A stretch of 64,000 nt of DNA. Origin: Eledone cirrhosa (lineage: Eukaryota > Mollusca > Cephalopoda > Octopoda > Eledonidae). Position numbers and translations under genes: made by a program. The notes beneath the pieces were generated by a model that had not been told where the DNA came from, searched no databases, and saw only the letters and a program-made list of their open reading frames with translations. This document shows positions 1-10,854 of the stretch, piece after piece; within the stretch, counting starts at the first letter, position 1, and every line of letters begins with the position of its first letter. The stretch covers positions 202,750,059 through 202,814,058 of the forward strand of contig OZ024740.1 of assembly GCA_964016885.1 (NCBI GenBank), in the 5' to 3' direction.

Positions 1-10
1 TTTCTGCTAG
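1..10 (+). mobile_element. 3' tip of a hairpin-ended Helitron-like element, cut by window edge
   Basis: The first ten bases (TTTCTGCTAG, followed by T) equal the 3' tip of the elements ending at 508 and 63491. Only the tip is inside the window, so this rests on a short match. Confidence 0.4.
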
Positions 11-18
11 TATACACA

Positions 19-21
<3 letters not shown>

Positions 22-63
<42 letters not shown>

Positions 64-97
64 TTATAGAGAGAGAGAAAGAAAGAGAGAGAGAGAC
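22..97. repeat. (AT)n then (GA)n microsatellite
   Basis: A pure AT run is followed by a GAGA/GAAA run. No coding potential is visible. Confidence 0.9.
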
Positions 98-292
98 AAG
101 CACCCAGCCCACACTGTAAAGTGGACGTGTAGGAGTCATGATAAAAAGCACCCAGCCAACACTGAAAAGTGGTTGGCATTGGGAAGGACATCCAGCCATA
201 GAAACAGTTCTATATGAGTAAAGACACAGTCACCTGACCCAACTTGCTTCAAATGGGATAACCTGTCTAACCTATGGACGTTAAATGATATG
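98..292 (+). mobile_element. RTE-like LINE 3' end relic
   Basis: It contains the recurrent words AGCACCCAGCC, CACTGTAAAGTGG, GGCATTGGGAAGGACATCCAG and CTGTCTAACC, then GACGTTAAATGATATG. These mark the 3' untranslated end of a LINE family seen about fifteen times in this window, usually running into (GATG)n. The coding part is missing. Confidence 0.6.
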
Positions 293-507
293 TGTGTGTG
301 TGTGTGTATTATATACAGGTACACAAAGCTGGTGTACCTGTAGTGTAAAATATCTGTCACACTGTGGAAAGGAGATAGTAAGGTTTGCAAAAAAAAGCAA
401 GAGAGAGAGAGAGAGAGAGAGAGAGGGTGGCAGCAATGGTCAAACTAAAAAAGGAATTACTTTTATAAAATTTTTTGTTTATCTTTACGTTATGAATTAG
501 TAAAATA
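293..507. repeat. Low-complexity stretch
   Basis: It holds a TG run near 295 and a GA run at 400-426 between AT-rich bases. The short open frames here are translations of the repeats. Confidence 0.6.
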
Positions 508-992
508 CTAGTAGAAAAACCAGCCTTAGGGTGGTTTTCTGCTAGCATGTGTAGTGTGTATATTGATATTATATGCAAGTATATATGCATGTAGATATGA
601 TACATCAAATAAAATCGTAATTGACAATATACACAGAAATTGAACGAAGACTGTGTTACACTCTCTTATGTAATCAGTAACGGAATCCATGATACATTAA
701 AAAAGACGATATTATATATAAACTGCATTAGGAGAAAATTAGTGACAGAAAATTAATTTGTTTATGTAAGTGATAGCCACCGGAAGTGTTGACATTTGAA
801 AATTTTAAAGAAGTGAATCTTTAAATAAGTAATAAAATATATTTAATGAACAGCCACGAAATTTAGTAGATAAATTATGTAATATTCCTTCATTATTTAT
901 TCAAAATAATCCAACTTATTTTACTAATGGGATGAAAAATTATAAAAACGTACGCAACCTTGCGCTTCTTACTTTATTATAGTTTAGATTCA
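508..992 (-). mobile_element. Hairpin-ended Helitron-like element, uninterrupted copy
   Basis: Read on the minus strand, it ends in a long hairpin (CTAGCAGAAAACCACC, short loop, then GGTGGTTTTTCT) and a CTAG terminus at 508-511. It is an inverted copy of 62216-63491 and keeps the empty site (711/712) of the Helitron inserted in that copy. No open reading frame is present. The 5' end is inferred from where the two copies stop matching. Confidence 0.65.
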
Positions 993-1312
993 ATTTTGGT
1001 AATCTTAGTCATTTGTTAAATTTATTTGATATAGTTTGCTGTTTGTATACATGTAATTAAGTACTGTATATATTATTTGTGTGTGTATATAAATAGTTCA
1101 AATACCATATTTATCTAAAGTACTTGGTGGTTGTTTGTAATTAAACCATGCAATCTCCACACGGCTGGCTGGTAAACAGAAAATTCAGATGAAGAAAAAT
1201 TGATTGAATCTCATCAAAAATGTCAAAATGTCCAGAAAAAATATTTAACATTCACTAACAATTCTACACTCCCTTCTGTTTCCTGAACTCTATCACTGCC
1301 ATTTCTGTTTCA

Positions 1313-1348
<36 letters not shown>

Positions 1349-1680
1349 TCAAAATAGGGGATGCACAGGACAAAGACAAAGGAAAAAACAAAGGAAATAT
1401 GGACAGTCCCAAACTCCCAGAAACTACTACGACCTCGGTGTACCAAGGTTGATACCATTCATTCCAGTACACACCAAATACAATAAAACAGACAGAGACA
1501 AGTTATGCTTTTAGGTGAACTTGGGACTGCTTGTTATCTTCACCGCTTGCCTGATGACATATAGTTGGACTATAATAAAACTTTATGGCCAATGCAGGAA
1601 TATGTTTCGAAACCTAAGGTAGCAATTAACTGTGTCAAGTAGACGTTAATAATGTATATATATGTGTGTGTATATATATA
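993..1680. other. AT-rich non-coding DNA
   Basis: No gene or recognised repeat apart from an (AC)n run at 1314-1346 and short TA/TG runs near 1655-1680. Confidence 0.6.
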
Positions 1681-1915
1681 TCATCATCATTGTTTAACGT
1701 GTGTGTATATCATCATTTCATATTTTCATTTTACGTCCACTTTTTCCTTGCTTGCAAGGGTTGGACGGGAACTGATTCTGGCTTGATTTCTACAGCTGGA
1801 TGCTCTTCCTAACACCAACCTCATTTACAGTGAGTGCTGGGTGCTTTTTTGCTGTGGCACCTCCACGACCACTTTGCAGTGGAATGATATGGACGCCAGT
1901 CCCTATCATCTCATT
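1681..1915 (-). mobile_element. RTE-like LINE 3' end relic
   Basis: On the plus strand it starts in ATCATCATCATTG TTTAACG and continues with the family words GGTTGGACGGG, TTTCTACAGCTGGATG, TTCCTAACACCAACC and ATTTACAGTGAGTGCTGGG. The LINE therefore points left. Confidence 0.7.
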
Positions 1916-2165
1916 TCTACAGCTGAGTAAACTGGAGCAATGTGAAATAATGTGTCTTGCTCAAGGAAAACAACACATCACCCGGTCTGAGAATTGAACT
2001 CACAACCTTTTGATTGCAAGGCCAATGCTCTAACCACTAAGCCATGTGCCTCCATATATATAAATATATATATTGATGGACCTCATTGGTTTCAATGAGT
2101 GTTCCAGTGGTTAGATCAACAGAACAGCCAGCTCATGAAATTAATGTGTAAATGGCTGAGCATCC
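1916..2165 (-). mobile_element. SINE family B, tRNA-derived
   Basis: The minus strand has a tRNA-like head at about 1985-2050 (box A-like TGGCTTAGTGG, box B-like GAGTTCAATTC). A separate tail piece is at 2075-2165 (CCAGCTCATGAAATTAATGTG, TGGCTGAGCATCCACAGAC read on plus). An AT run separates the two. Confidence 0.65.
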
Positions 2166-2201
2166 ACAGACATATGTACTCTGGCCTTTGCATTTATTAT
2201 T

Positions 2202-2238
<37 letters not shown>

Positions 2239-2396
2239 CCACACATATATATATATATTAACTTTGATATGTTTTGGCAGTATTGGCCCAGGCCATATCT
2301 AACATAATAGCACCACCTGGCAAAGTCTTTCAAATCATGATTTGGTCACCATGGCCCACTCAAGTAAAAGAGTTATTATAGGGAGTTTATTCTAGA

Positions 2397-2444
2397 TAAA
2401 CCCCCTACACCCAGATATTGACATATTCAGGTGTAGGGGGTTTA
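2397..2444. repeat. Perfect 15-bp hairpin
   Basis: Arms 2397-2411 (TAAACCCCCTACACC) and 2430-2444 are exact reverse complements around an 18-base loop. It sits just before a 32-bp minisatellite that also contains the TATAGGGGTTTTA theme. Confidence 0.8.
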
Positions 2445-2529
2445 ACTGTAATTTCTTTGAAAAATTTCTACAAATAATTTTTGAATTTTATAGGATCTGT
2501 TGCTGTTTTTATGTAGGGAGGGAGAAGAT

Positions 2530-2832
2530 GGCAAGGTGGGAAAGGTAAATATAGGGGTTTCAACGATGATGCACAAGGAAATAAGTATAGTGGTTTTTAA
2601 TAAGATGTATAAGGTAAATATAGGGTCTTTAACAAGATATATCAATATATCAGGTAAGTATAGAGGTTTTAACAAGCAGTACAAGGTAAGTATAGGGGTA
2701 TTAACAAGCAGTACAAGGTAAGTATAGGGGTTTTAACAAGCAGTACAAGGTAAATATAGGGGTTTTATCAAGCAGTACAAGGTAAGTATAGGGGTTTTAA
2801 CAAGCAGTACAAGGTAGGGATTTTAACAAAAA
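2530..2832. repeat. 32-bp minisatellite
   Basis: The unit is AAGGTAAGTATAGGGG plus TTTTAACAAGCAGTAC. About nine units are present: the right-hand ones are nearly identical, the left-hand ones degenerate. Confidence 0.85.
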
Positions 2833-3005
2833 TACCGTGAAATAATTCAAGGTCAAAACTAACAAGATAAAGAAAGAGAAAACAAGAGGCTAAGATGAAA
2901 AGAGAGAGATATAGAGTGAAGGTGAGAAAGAAAAAGAGAGAGTGAGGGAAATAGATAGATAGGTAGAGAGAAGGAAATAGATAAAGAGTGAGAACAAGAA
3001 AGTGT
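2833..3005. other. GA-rich non-coding stretch
   Basis: Purine-rich sequence with GAGA and GATAGATA words. Nothing else is recognised. Confidence 0.5.
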
Positions 3006-3245
3006 TTAACCCTGAACTTTAGCATTTAAACCAGCCATATCCGGCCAGAATTCTCTCACTTCTTTCTGTTCAAATCAGCCATAACTGGCCACCCATATTA
3101 ATGTTAAGGTATTGTTCTTAAAATAAATAACATCAAAATCTTATAGATTTGATATTTTACCATGAAAATACAATCTTATAGATTTGATATTTTACCATGA
3201 AAATACAATAGTAAATATAGAGTAATGTAAATGCTAAAGGGTTAA
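3006..3245. mobile_element. piggyBac-like MITE, copy 1
   Basis: It is bounded by TTAA and has inverted ends (CCCTGAACTTTAGCATTTAA / TAAATGCTAAAGGG). TTAA plus CCC...GGG ends is the piggyBac signature. Inside are GCCATATCCGGCC-type palindromes and a tandem duplication of about 39 bp (ATCTTATAGATTTGATATTT). It is non-coding. Related copies are at 16983-17198 and 21685-22108. Confidence 0.7.
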
Positions 3246-3540
3246 TCAGAAAAGACACAATAAACACGACAAGAGAGGAAAGAGGAACTAAACGAAGAAG
3301 AGATAATTAGTTTGAAGTAATTGATAGGAAGGCTGAGGGGTGTAATAAATGACACATTGGTGATAGGTAATCAACAGAGAAGAAATGTCAAAATAATCAA
3401 CATTAGTGGCTAATTATTTACAGATATGTGGTAGAGGATTTCTGTTTTTTACTTTGTTATATATCAATGTCATTCAAGAGTCATCATCATTATCAACATC
3501 ACCTACTTCATCTTCATCATCATTATTTTCATCCATTTTC

Positions 3541-3733
3541 ATCCAGGCGGTGGATTGGCAGTATCGGTAGAGGGTCGGATACTATGCTTTGACGCATACA
3601 ACTATGGTCCTTTACGGAATGAGTTCAAATCCTGCCGAGGTTAACTTTGCCTTTCATCCTTACGGAGTCGATAAAATAAAGTACCAGTAATGCACTGGGA
3701 TAATTGCTGGCCTTGTACCAAAAAGTAGAAACG
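3541..3733 (+). mobile_element. SINE family A with 19-bp target duplication
   Basis: A tRNA-related head (GGCAGTATCGGTAGAGGGTC, box B-like GAGTTCAAATCC) leads into the family core and ends GTAGAAAC. It is flanked by exact direct repeats ATTATTTTCATCCATTTTC at 3522-3540 and 3734-3752. Confidence 0.9.
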
Positions 3734-3752
3734 ATTATTTTCATCCATTTTC

Positions 3753-4290
3753 CATGCTTGCATCTGTTGTACAGCATTTCTCCACTTGTTTCTTTCATTT
3801 GTCATCATCTTTGTGGGATCAGCTTTCATCATCTCTGCCCACATATATCTTGGTCATCTGTCATTCAGCAGCTTCCTTCCAGTTGTAATTCCTAACACTT
3901 CTTCAACCAACAATCACCATCCACATACAACACGTCTGTACCAGTGCAACCATCTCTCCAGCGCACTTCACCTGATTGCTGTTATGCCCAAATGTTTCTT
4001 TCTTCTCAGCTCACCCATGTTTCATTGTTTACACACACTAACATTGTACATCCAACAGAGCATGCTCAATGTCTATAACTGTTTACAGAGATGGTAAAGT
4101 TTATCATAAAACCTATAGCAGTGGAAACCCTGGGTGATTTAGGTTCCTGAACCACCTCCCTAATCCCTGTGATTGAGATAAAGATGATCATCTACAAAAT
4201 GAGTTCTGTAAGTTGAACTGGCAATTTCAGCAACTCTCCCTCATAATTCTATGCCATAGGATAACAAACCCTATATCTGATGGTTCACAG
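3753..4290 (-). other. Non-coding DNA with a possible LINE tail relic
   Basis: The minus-strand frame around 3640-3844 reads NERNKWRNAVQQ, similar in style to the C-terminal tails of RTE-like LINE proteins. The match is short, and nothing else here is recognised. Confidence 0.3.
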
Positions 4291-4295
4291 AGGAC

Positions 4296-4745
4296 TTGAT
4301 GACGACGATGGTTATAGTAATGGCGATAGTTGCGGCAATGGTAGCTATGGTGATAACGATGGTGATGGTAATGGTGATGGTGATGGTGACGATGATGATG
4401 GCGATAACTATCAAAACAAAAATACATTTTATTTTGTAAGAATGTGTAAAGTAAAAATATAATCCTGTTAACCAGATCATCTTAGGATAAAAAGGTGGTG
4501 ATGATAGTTGTGGTGGTGGTAATGGTGGCAGTGATAGTTGTGGTGATGTTAAAATTGATGGTGCTGGTGTTAATGTTGATGGTGATGTTAATGTTGATGA
4601 TAGTGATGGTGGTGGTGATAGTAGTGGTGGTGTTAATGTTGGTGGTGATAGTAGTGGTGGTGTTAATGTTGGTGGTGATAGTGGTGGTGGTGTTAATGTT
4701 GATGGTGGCAGTCATGAGGATGTTAATGATGACGATAATGGCAAT
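4296..4745. repeat. GATGGT/GGTGAT trinucleotide-rich DNA
   Basis: Two blocks (4296-4400 and 4495-4745) of GATGGTGG-type repeats. They produce long but meaningless open frames of V/M or T/I/N runs. Confidence 0.85.
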
Positions 4746-4965
4746 TACTGTGTGAAATAACAAATACAATGAATGTAATTTAAGAACAAAAGAAAATATA
4801 AGCAAGTACAGGTGATGACAATTGTATTATCAACATTATAAAAATGAAACATTAATAAACAAAACAAACAGAAAAGATTAGAAATAAATTGTTGTTTACC
4901 AATAGAATTACCAATAGAGATAATAAAGAATCCTTTAATCCTCTGCCATTTATTATCATTATCTT

Positions 4966-5138
4966 GGCAGTATCAGTAGAGGGTCGGACAACATGCTTTG
5001 TAGCACAGAATTACGCCCCTTTCTGATCTGAGTTCAAATCCTGCTGAGGTTAACTTTGCCTTTCATCCTTACGGGGTCCATAAAATAAAGTACCAGTAAT
5101 GCACTGGATAATTGCTGGCCTTGTGCCAAAAGTAGAAA
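4966..5138 (+). mobile_element. SINE family A
   Basis: Runs from the GGCAGTATCAGTAGAGGGTC head to the AAAAGTAGAAAC end. TTATCATTATC-like sequence on both sides is a possible degenerate target duplication. Confidence 0.85.
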
Positions 5139-5146
5139 CAATTATC

Positions 5147-5280
5147 AACATCGTTTTAGCATCAGCTTTTCCTGCTAGCAAGGGTTGGATGGGTCTACAT
5201 AGACCAAATCAGTACAGAAGCAATGGCTACTGATCTCCCAGGAAGGCAAGGATCTGTTGTCTCACTTATATACAGTCTCA
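5147..5280 (-). mobile_element. RTE-like LINE 3' end relic
   Basis: Degenerate GTTTTAGCATCAGC...CTGCTAGCAAGGGTTGGATGG, matching the LINE 3' family on the minus strand. Confidence 0.45.
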
Positions 5281-5379
5281 CATTCTACTGAGTGCACAGG
5301 AGGCATCATACTGTCTACACTTTACTCTGAGAGAAAAACATTTTGTTGTTAGTAGTGATAATAGATCTCTAAACCTCTT

Positions 5380-6022
5380 CCAGCCTGTTCTTATCCTAGC
5401 TATCACACCTTCGATACATCCTCCCCTCACTGCTAATTTGATCACCTAGGTAGCAAAAGCTCTCAACAACTTCTATGGAGTACCCTGGCAGCTGAAGGAA
5501 TCTATTTCATGTGTGCCTTCACTATAAAAAGCTTTTCACACAGGCATCACTTGATATTGTATTATCTTTGAATGATGTGAATGACAGTATTCAGGGCAAC
5601 AAGAAGCTGTCGATTGATCCCATACTCCTGCAGAACATTTCACAACAGGTCCTTTGGAACATAGTCGTACACCTTGAAAAGGTCTACGAAACCAGCATAC
5701 ACCTCTTGGCAATAGTCATACAATTTCTTGAAGACCTGCCCCAGTCTGAATATTTGGTTAGCTGTGTCTGGGGTGAAAACCCTACTCTACATCAACTAGC
5801 TTGGACTCAACTATATCCCTACATCTCTTTTCCAGACATTTAGTATAGACTTTACTGGGAAAGCTCAACAAGGAGATCCCACTAAAATTAGAACAGTCTC
5901 TCTTGTCTCCCTTTTTGAAAATTGGGATTATCACTCCTGATTGCCATTGTTTAGGTGTATTTCTAGAGATCCATTTATTTTCTTTAAGACATAAGTATAA
6001 TACTTGCTGAAGGCAGAAAACC
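5380..6022 (-). pseudogene. LINE reverse transcriptase fragment
   Basis: The minus strand from 6022 reads through WQSGVIIPIFKKGDKRDCSN and ISLLS, the classical fingers motif of LINE reverse transcriptases. In a second frame it continues with FRLGQVFKKLYDYCQEVY, AGFVDLFKVYDYVP and LLWNVLQEYGI, which correspond to the F-D-A-Y-D catalytic motif A region with the first aspartate kept and the rest altered. At least one frameshift and several stops break it. Neither the upstream endonuclease nor the YADD box is present. A non-LTR retrotransposon relic is near certain; the clade is not. Confidence 0.8.
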
Positions 6023-6039
6023 ATGAGGACATATGCACA

Positions 6040-6210
6040 GGAATTCAGATTTGTAGACAGTCATTACGGTGTCAAACAAATGCTTTGTGGCATTTAGTTA
6101 TAGATCTTTACATTCTGAGTTCAAATCCCACTGAGTTCAACTTTGCCTTTCATGCTTCTAGGGTCGATAAAATAAAGCACCACTGAATTACTGTTGACCT
6201 TGTGCAATTT
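6040..6210 (+). mobile_element. SINE family A, degenerate
   Basis: Keeps ATGCTTTGTGGCATTTAG, GAGTTCAAATCC, TTTGCCTTTCATGC and GTCGATAAAATAAAG but lacks the usual last bases. Confidence 0.7.
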
Positions 6211-6351
6211 ATGTCTACCAAATTCACTAAGAAGGCTTTGGTCAGCTTAGCGCTATAGTAGAAGACAAACCAAGGTTCCACACAGTGGGACTGAACATGA
6301 AACCATATGGTTCCAAGGCAAACTTCTGAACCATATAATCATGCTTGCACC

Positions 6352-6355
<4 letters not shown>
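6205..6355 (-). mobile_element. SINE family C head, degenerate
   Basis: The plus strand shows the complement of a tRNA-like head (CAGTGGGACTGAAC, ACCATATGGTTCCAAG), common to the family seen fully at 40079-40395. Confidence 0.5.

Positions 6356-6409
<54 letters not shown>
6355..6409. repeat. (AT)n(GT)n microsatellite
   Basis: Short AT run followed by about twenty GT units. Confidence 0.9.
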
Positions 6410-6955
6410 ACCATGCATGTGTTTGCCAGAAGTTGTATAAGCAGTGATAACAAAAGCTCAAGTGGAAGACATTTTATGTAAATACTGTAATTTTTATAAA
6501 ATAAAAACTAAAAATATTTGTTATATATAAAAATAAATCAAATGTTTAAAATGTGCTCAGTCTACTGCCAAACATATTTGCAATATTTTCAGTTTGGATT
6601 GGCAAGTTGTGAGACAAAAATATCACAAATATCAGCAGTGAAGTGCTGAAAGAAAATAAAGATTGCATAGTCACAGCTGGAAGATCTTTGATAATATGTC
6701 TGTCTGATAAGGTTGACCTGGGACTAAACAACAACAACTCTACACTAAAGTGCAGTATACTACAACAAACCAATGATTGGGACTCAAGTTAATCCCTCAA
6801 CCAGTTAGAAATAACTGTCAAACCTACTTCAAACATAAAGGACACATTAAATATGTAGACCAAGACAGATTATATCTGAATAAAATATATAGGCAAACAA
6901 ATTTAATTGCTTATTACAAATTAACCCTTTTGAGGACCAGATTATAGTTGTGTGT
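6410..6955. other. Non-coding AT-rich DNA
   Basis: No gene or repeat family recognised. Confidence 0.5.
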
Positions 6956-7070
6956 ATTTCATCATCTTCATCATCACTGTTTAACATCCTTTTTTCCACA
7001 TTAGCATGGGTTAGACGAGTTGTCTCATTTGAGACAAGTCAAATCAGGTGTCTTGCTGATGGATGGATGG
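6956..7070 (-). mobile_element. RTE-like LINE 3' end relic
   Basis: Plus strand TCATCATCACTGTTTAACATCC, TTAGCATGGGTTAGACG and GTTGTCTCATTTGAGACAAG match the family. Confidence 0.65.
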
Positions 7071-7178
7071 ATCAAATCCCGCCGAGGTTAACTTTGCTTT
7101 TCATCCTTACGGGGTCGATAAAATAAAGTCCTAGTAATACACTGGATAATTGCTGGCCTTGTGCCAAACGTAGAAACA
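7071..7178 (+). mobile_element. 5'-truncated SINE family A
   Basis: Begins inside box B (ATCAAATCCCGCC) and ends GTAGAAACAA. GGATGGATGGAT flanks both sides, so it inserted as a truncated copy into a GATG repeat. Confidence 0.8.
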
Positions 7179-7640
7179 AGGATGGATGGATAGATAGATA
7201 GATAGATCTTGTACAGTTTTATTTGCACTAGTATCCTCAACTTGGTTATTATAGTCCCAACCTTTTGGCTATTGCACTCTCCATTCTTTTACAGGTGCCT
7301 GTTGTATTTGGTTGTGTTCTGTGTGTGTATGTATTGGTTACTGATAGGAGGGGCATCCAGCCACTGAAAACATGCCAAACAAAGGGTTGAGAGGATTCTT
7401 CAGATATGACAACCTCCCTATGTATTGGTGATCTACCTAATAAATGCACCTACTACACTACACTCTGTAAAGTGGTTGATGATACTTAGTAGAACATGGG
7501 ATTGTATGCTGGGCTTTTGGCCCACATAAAGGGCTGTTAATCCACTTGAATATTGACTGGTCTCTGAGGACACATTCAGCACTTACTACCAGGGAAAATA
7601 GATGTTAAATGATAATGATGACAATGATGATACATAAATA
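7179..7640 (+). mobile_element. RTE-like LINE 3' end relics
   Basis: After a GATA run come ACTGTAAAGTGGTTGATG and, at 7590-7640, AGGGAAAATAGATGTTAAATG leading to GATGACAATGATGATAC. The family is clear but degenerate. Confidence 0.5.
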
Positions 7641-8290
7641 TAGGAAGCAGCTTTTCTTTCAAACATTATACTAAAACTAGAGCACAACCATGTTTTCAAC
7701 ACACACAGATATACATACACAGAGTGTAATGTCAACAATGAAAAATAGTGAAAACAGGGAGAGCAATTACAAAAAGTGTTATTAGATTAATACTTGTATG
7801 AAATGGAAAAAGAAAAGATATGTCATCAATGTATCGGATAATAGTCCTTCATCAAAACAGAAATGAAGCTAGCACGACAGTGAGCATCCAGAAAATAGCT
7901 AACTCTATCCACCAGAGCATTCAGGTAACAGATCACCCCACTAAGCACCCCAACCACAGATTACCCATGTTAGACACAGAACTCTGAATGGAAAATAGAA
8001 ATGATAAAGCCCAAATCCTCCATTCACATACCAAACCCATGGCCTCAAAGTACCTGATCCACCTAAACTCAGCTATCTCAGTTAGTGCTAAGTTTAATAT
8101 CTTGATAGCAGACCTGGTAAGGCTGATGAGAAATAATATTGCACACATGCATAGATCCACCAATAGAGTAAATATTTGTACATATGGACAAAGAGACAGG
8201 TCTAAAATGCCACTAGAAATAGCAGTCAATAAAGGCTGTCTATCAACTTACCATTTAGGGAGCAGTATTTAATTTACATAATTAAAATTG
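7641..8290. other. Non-coding DNA, two unconvincing overlapping open frames
   Basis: Open frames of 94 codons (plus, 7988-8272) and 98 codons (minus, 7933-8229) overlap antisense. Neither shows a recognised domain. Confidence 0.35.
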
Positions 8291-8817
8291 TCAAATTTTT
8301 AATTATACTATATATATATATAGTATAATTAAAAGAGAGAGAGAGAGAGATGGTTTAATCCTAACAGAAGACCTCTCCATACTTTGGCTGGCTATCAGAC
8401 TCACTTCAAAATAGTTTGGGGGCGAGTGAGTTTTGTAGCGAGATGAAATGAAGAGGCCCCTCTGTTCAACAACAACCTACATGTTATATTTATAATCAGT
8501 AAGTATGACATGACCTCACCTAATTTTTCATCAACATCATCATCATCCACATTATCATAATTTAATGTCTGTTCTCCCCACTAGCAAGTGTTGGACTGAT
8601 AAGTGATGATGTCAGATTCAAATATAAATTAAATGCTGCAGAAATTCTGCTGGAATGGATGAGGATTTTCATGGTTTATGGTTTATATAGCAAAATCAAA
8701 ACAAAAATTGGCAGGCATTAGAATATCAGTTAGAATGATTTGTGGTATTCATTCCAGCTCTCTCAGATCAAATCCTGCTGCAGTCAACATTGTAGTGGTG
8801 GTGGAGGTGGTGGTGAT
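8291..8817. other. Palindromic AT motif and non-coding DNA
   Basis: TTAATTATACTA, a TA run and TAGTATAATTAA form a hairpin near 8297-8332, followed by a GA run. A degenerate SINE head may lie at 8730-8810 (CAGATCAAATCCTGCTG). Confidence 0.4.
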
Positions 8818-9095
8818 CATCATCATCATCGTTTAATGTCCATTTTCCATGCTAGCATGGAATAGACGGGTTGTCCCATTAGAGGCAAGTTGGGTCAGGT
8901 GACTGTCTTGCACATAGGACTGCTTCAGGTTAGATGCCCTTCCTAATGCCAGCCATATTTACAGTGTTGGCTGGGTGCTTTTTGTTGTGTCTCCTACACA
9001 ACCACTTTACAGTGTTGGCTGGGTGCTTTTAACCATGAATCCTACACAACCACCGTACAGTGTGGACTGGTGGTTGTGATGATGCTGATGATGAT
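8818..9095 (-). mobile_element. RTE-like LINE 3' end relic
   Basis: ATCATCATCATCGTTTAATG, CATGCTAGCATGGAATAGAC, CTTCAGGTTAGATGCCCTTC and two successive TTTACAGTGTTGGCTGGGTG units. The LINE strand is minus. Confidence 0.75.
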
Positions 9096-9400
9096 TATGA
9101 TGACGACTGTAATGAAATGGTGACAGGGCCCTTGAGATATTGTGTATTATGTCAAATTGAAATGGAGAAGGACATTCTAAATATGTTGCACTTGTATTCT
9201 AAATTTAACTAGTGGTGATGTCATTGGTGGTGGTTGGGTGGTGGTAATAGGGGAGGGGGTGATGGTGGTGGTTGGGTGGTGGTAATAGGGGAGGGGGAGG
9301 GGGGTAGTTGTGGTAATGATGGTGGTTATGGTGGCAGTGATGATGATGAAGGTGGTGTTGTTGGTGGGTAGTTATGATTGTGGGTGGAGAAAGTTTATAT
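9096..9400. repeat. GGT/GAT-rich low-complexity DNA
   Basis: Repeated GGTGGTTGGGTGGTGG and GATGATGAAGG words with one local duplication (about 9227-9300). Confidence 0.75.
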
Positions 9401-9429
9401 TAATAGAACTTTATACAGTAATATTATCT

Positions 9430-10130
9430 TTTCATATGTTAGTTAATTTTTAGTGTTGTAGCATTATTGTAGATTATTGTATGATTATTGTGTACTACTA
9501 TAATTATAGTATTATAGTACAGTAGGATCATTATATAATATTGTAGGACTCATATAAATAAATGTAGCACTGTTATATAGTATCATTGTACTATTATAAT
9601 TTTAGTGTTATAGTACTATAGGATAATTATATAATACTGTAGGACTGATATAAAGAATTGCTATATAGTAACATTGTACTACTATAATTTTAGTGTTATA
9701 GTACTATAGGATAATTATATAATACTGTAGGACTGATATAAAGAATTGTTATATAGTAACATTGTACTACTATAATTTTAGTGTTATAGTACTATAGGAT
9801 AATTATATAATACTGTAGGACTGATATAAAGAATTGTTATATAGTAACATTGTACTACTATAATTTTAGTGTTATAGTACTATAGGATAATTATATAATA
9901 CTGTAGGACTGATATAAAGAATTGTTATATAGTAACATTGTACTACTATAATTTTAGTGTTATAGTACTATAGGATAATTATATAATACTGTAGGACTGA
10001 TATAAAGAATTGTTATATAGTAACATTGTACTACTATAATTTTAGTGTTATAGTACTATAGGATAATTATATAATACTGTAGGACTGATATAAAGAACTA
10101 GCATTGTTATATAATATTATTGAACTATAA
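9430..10130. repeat. 88-bp satellite array
   Basis: CTATAGGATAATTATATAAT recurs at 9616, 9704, 9792, 9880, 9968 and 10056, exactly 88 bases apart, with near-identical units. Divergent units extend left to about 9430. The unit is very AT-rich with short self-complementary parts. No coding frame is present. Confidence 0.95.
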
Positions 10131-10137
10131 TGATAAT

Positions 10138-10312
10138 TGTTTCTACTTTTGGCACAAGGCCAGCAATTACCCAGTGTATTACTGGTACATTATTTTATCA
10201 ACACCATAAGGATGAAAGGCAAAGTTAACCTCGGCGGGATTTGAACTCAGAATGGCAAGGGCCGTAACTCTATGCGTCCGCATGGCGTCCAACCCGCTAC
10301 CGATACTGCCAA
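10138..10312 (-). mobile_element. SINE family A
   Basis: Complement of the family core, from GTTTCTACTTTTGGCACAAG to CCGATACTGCC. AATGATAAT on both sides is the likely target duplication, placing the insertion at the end of the 88-bp array. Confidence 0.85.
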
Positions 10313-10317
10313 TGATA

Positions 10318-10505
10318 ATAATGAAATTATTGCGTACAGTGTTCAGGTGCACTACAACTCATCAAAGATGCATGTATAGTACATAGAATAATGTACAAAT
10401 GTCAGGAAAATGAACAGTGTACGAGTCATGAAATACGTGTGTGTGTGTATGGAGAGGGGATATCAGGTATAGTGTTGGTGAATCTCAGGAAGCATGGAGG
10501 TTTTT
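10318..10505 (-). mobile_element. CR1/Jockey-like LINE 3' untranslated relic
   Basis: Collinear with 51560-51725 (TGTACAGTGTTCAGGTGCAC on plus, ATCTCAGGAAGCATGGAGG), where coding sequence follows. Here only the 3' end remains. Confidence 0.65.
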
Positions 10506-10673
10506 TCGTAGTTTTATTTATTTATTTATTCAATTTAAATATCTGTATAGAGCTAGTAAGCCATGACTAGGGGAAGTATTGAGTACTCCTTACAGTTGGT
10601 AATCAAAAAGAGCTAGTGCGACAAGTAATACAAAAAAAATATAGAATTAATATGGTATAATACTGTTATAGTG
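10506..10673. other. Non-coding AT-rich spacer
   Basis: TTTA runs and unique sequence without recognised content. Confidence 0.4.
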
Positions 10674-10850
10674 TTGTCATCACCATCATCGTCATCACTA
10701 TTTAATGTCTATTTTCCAATCTTGCATAGGTTAGATGGGCTGTTATGTTATGAGACTAGACAAGTGAGGTGAACATGTTTTCCCATACGCTGTTGTTTGG
10801 CTTTGGTTTCCACAACTGGATGCCCTTCTTAAAGTCAACCACTTTTCAGT
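10674..10850 (-). mobile_element. RTE-like LINE 3' end relic
   Basis: CATCATCGTCATCACTATTT, CTTGCATAGGTTAGATGGGC and AACTGGATGCCCTTCTTAA. Confidence 0.6.
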
Positions 10851-10854
10851 GAGT

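Noticed and set aside
4482..4805. 107-codon minus frame rich in T, I and N
   Set aside because: Pure product of GATGGT-type trinucleotide repeats.
7933..8272. Overlapping 94- and 98-codon frames
   Set aside because: No recognisable domain and antisense overlap; too weak to call a gene.
9430..10130. CRISPR-like regular spacing
   Set aside because: Units are contiguous 88-bp tandem copies without unique spacers, in animal nuclear DNA.
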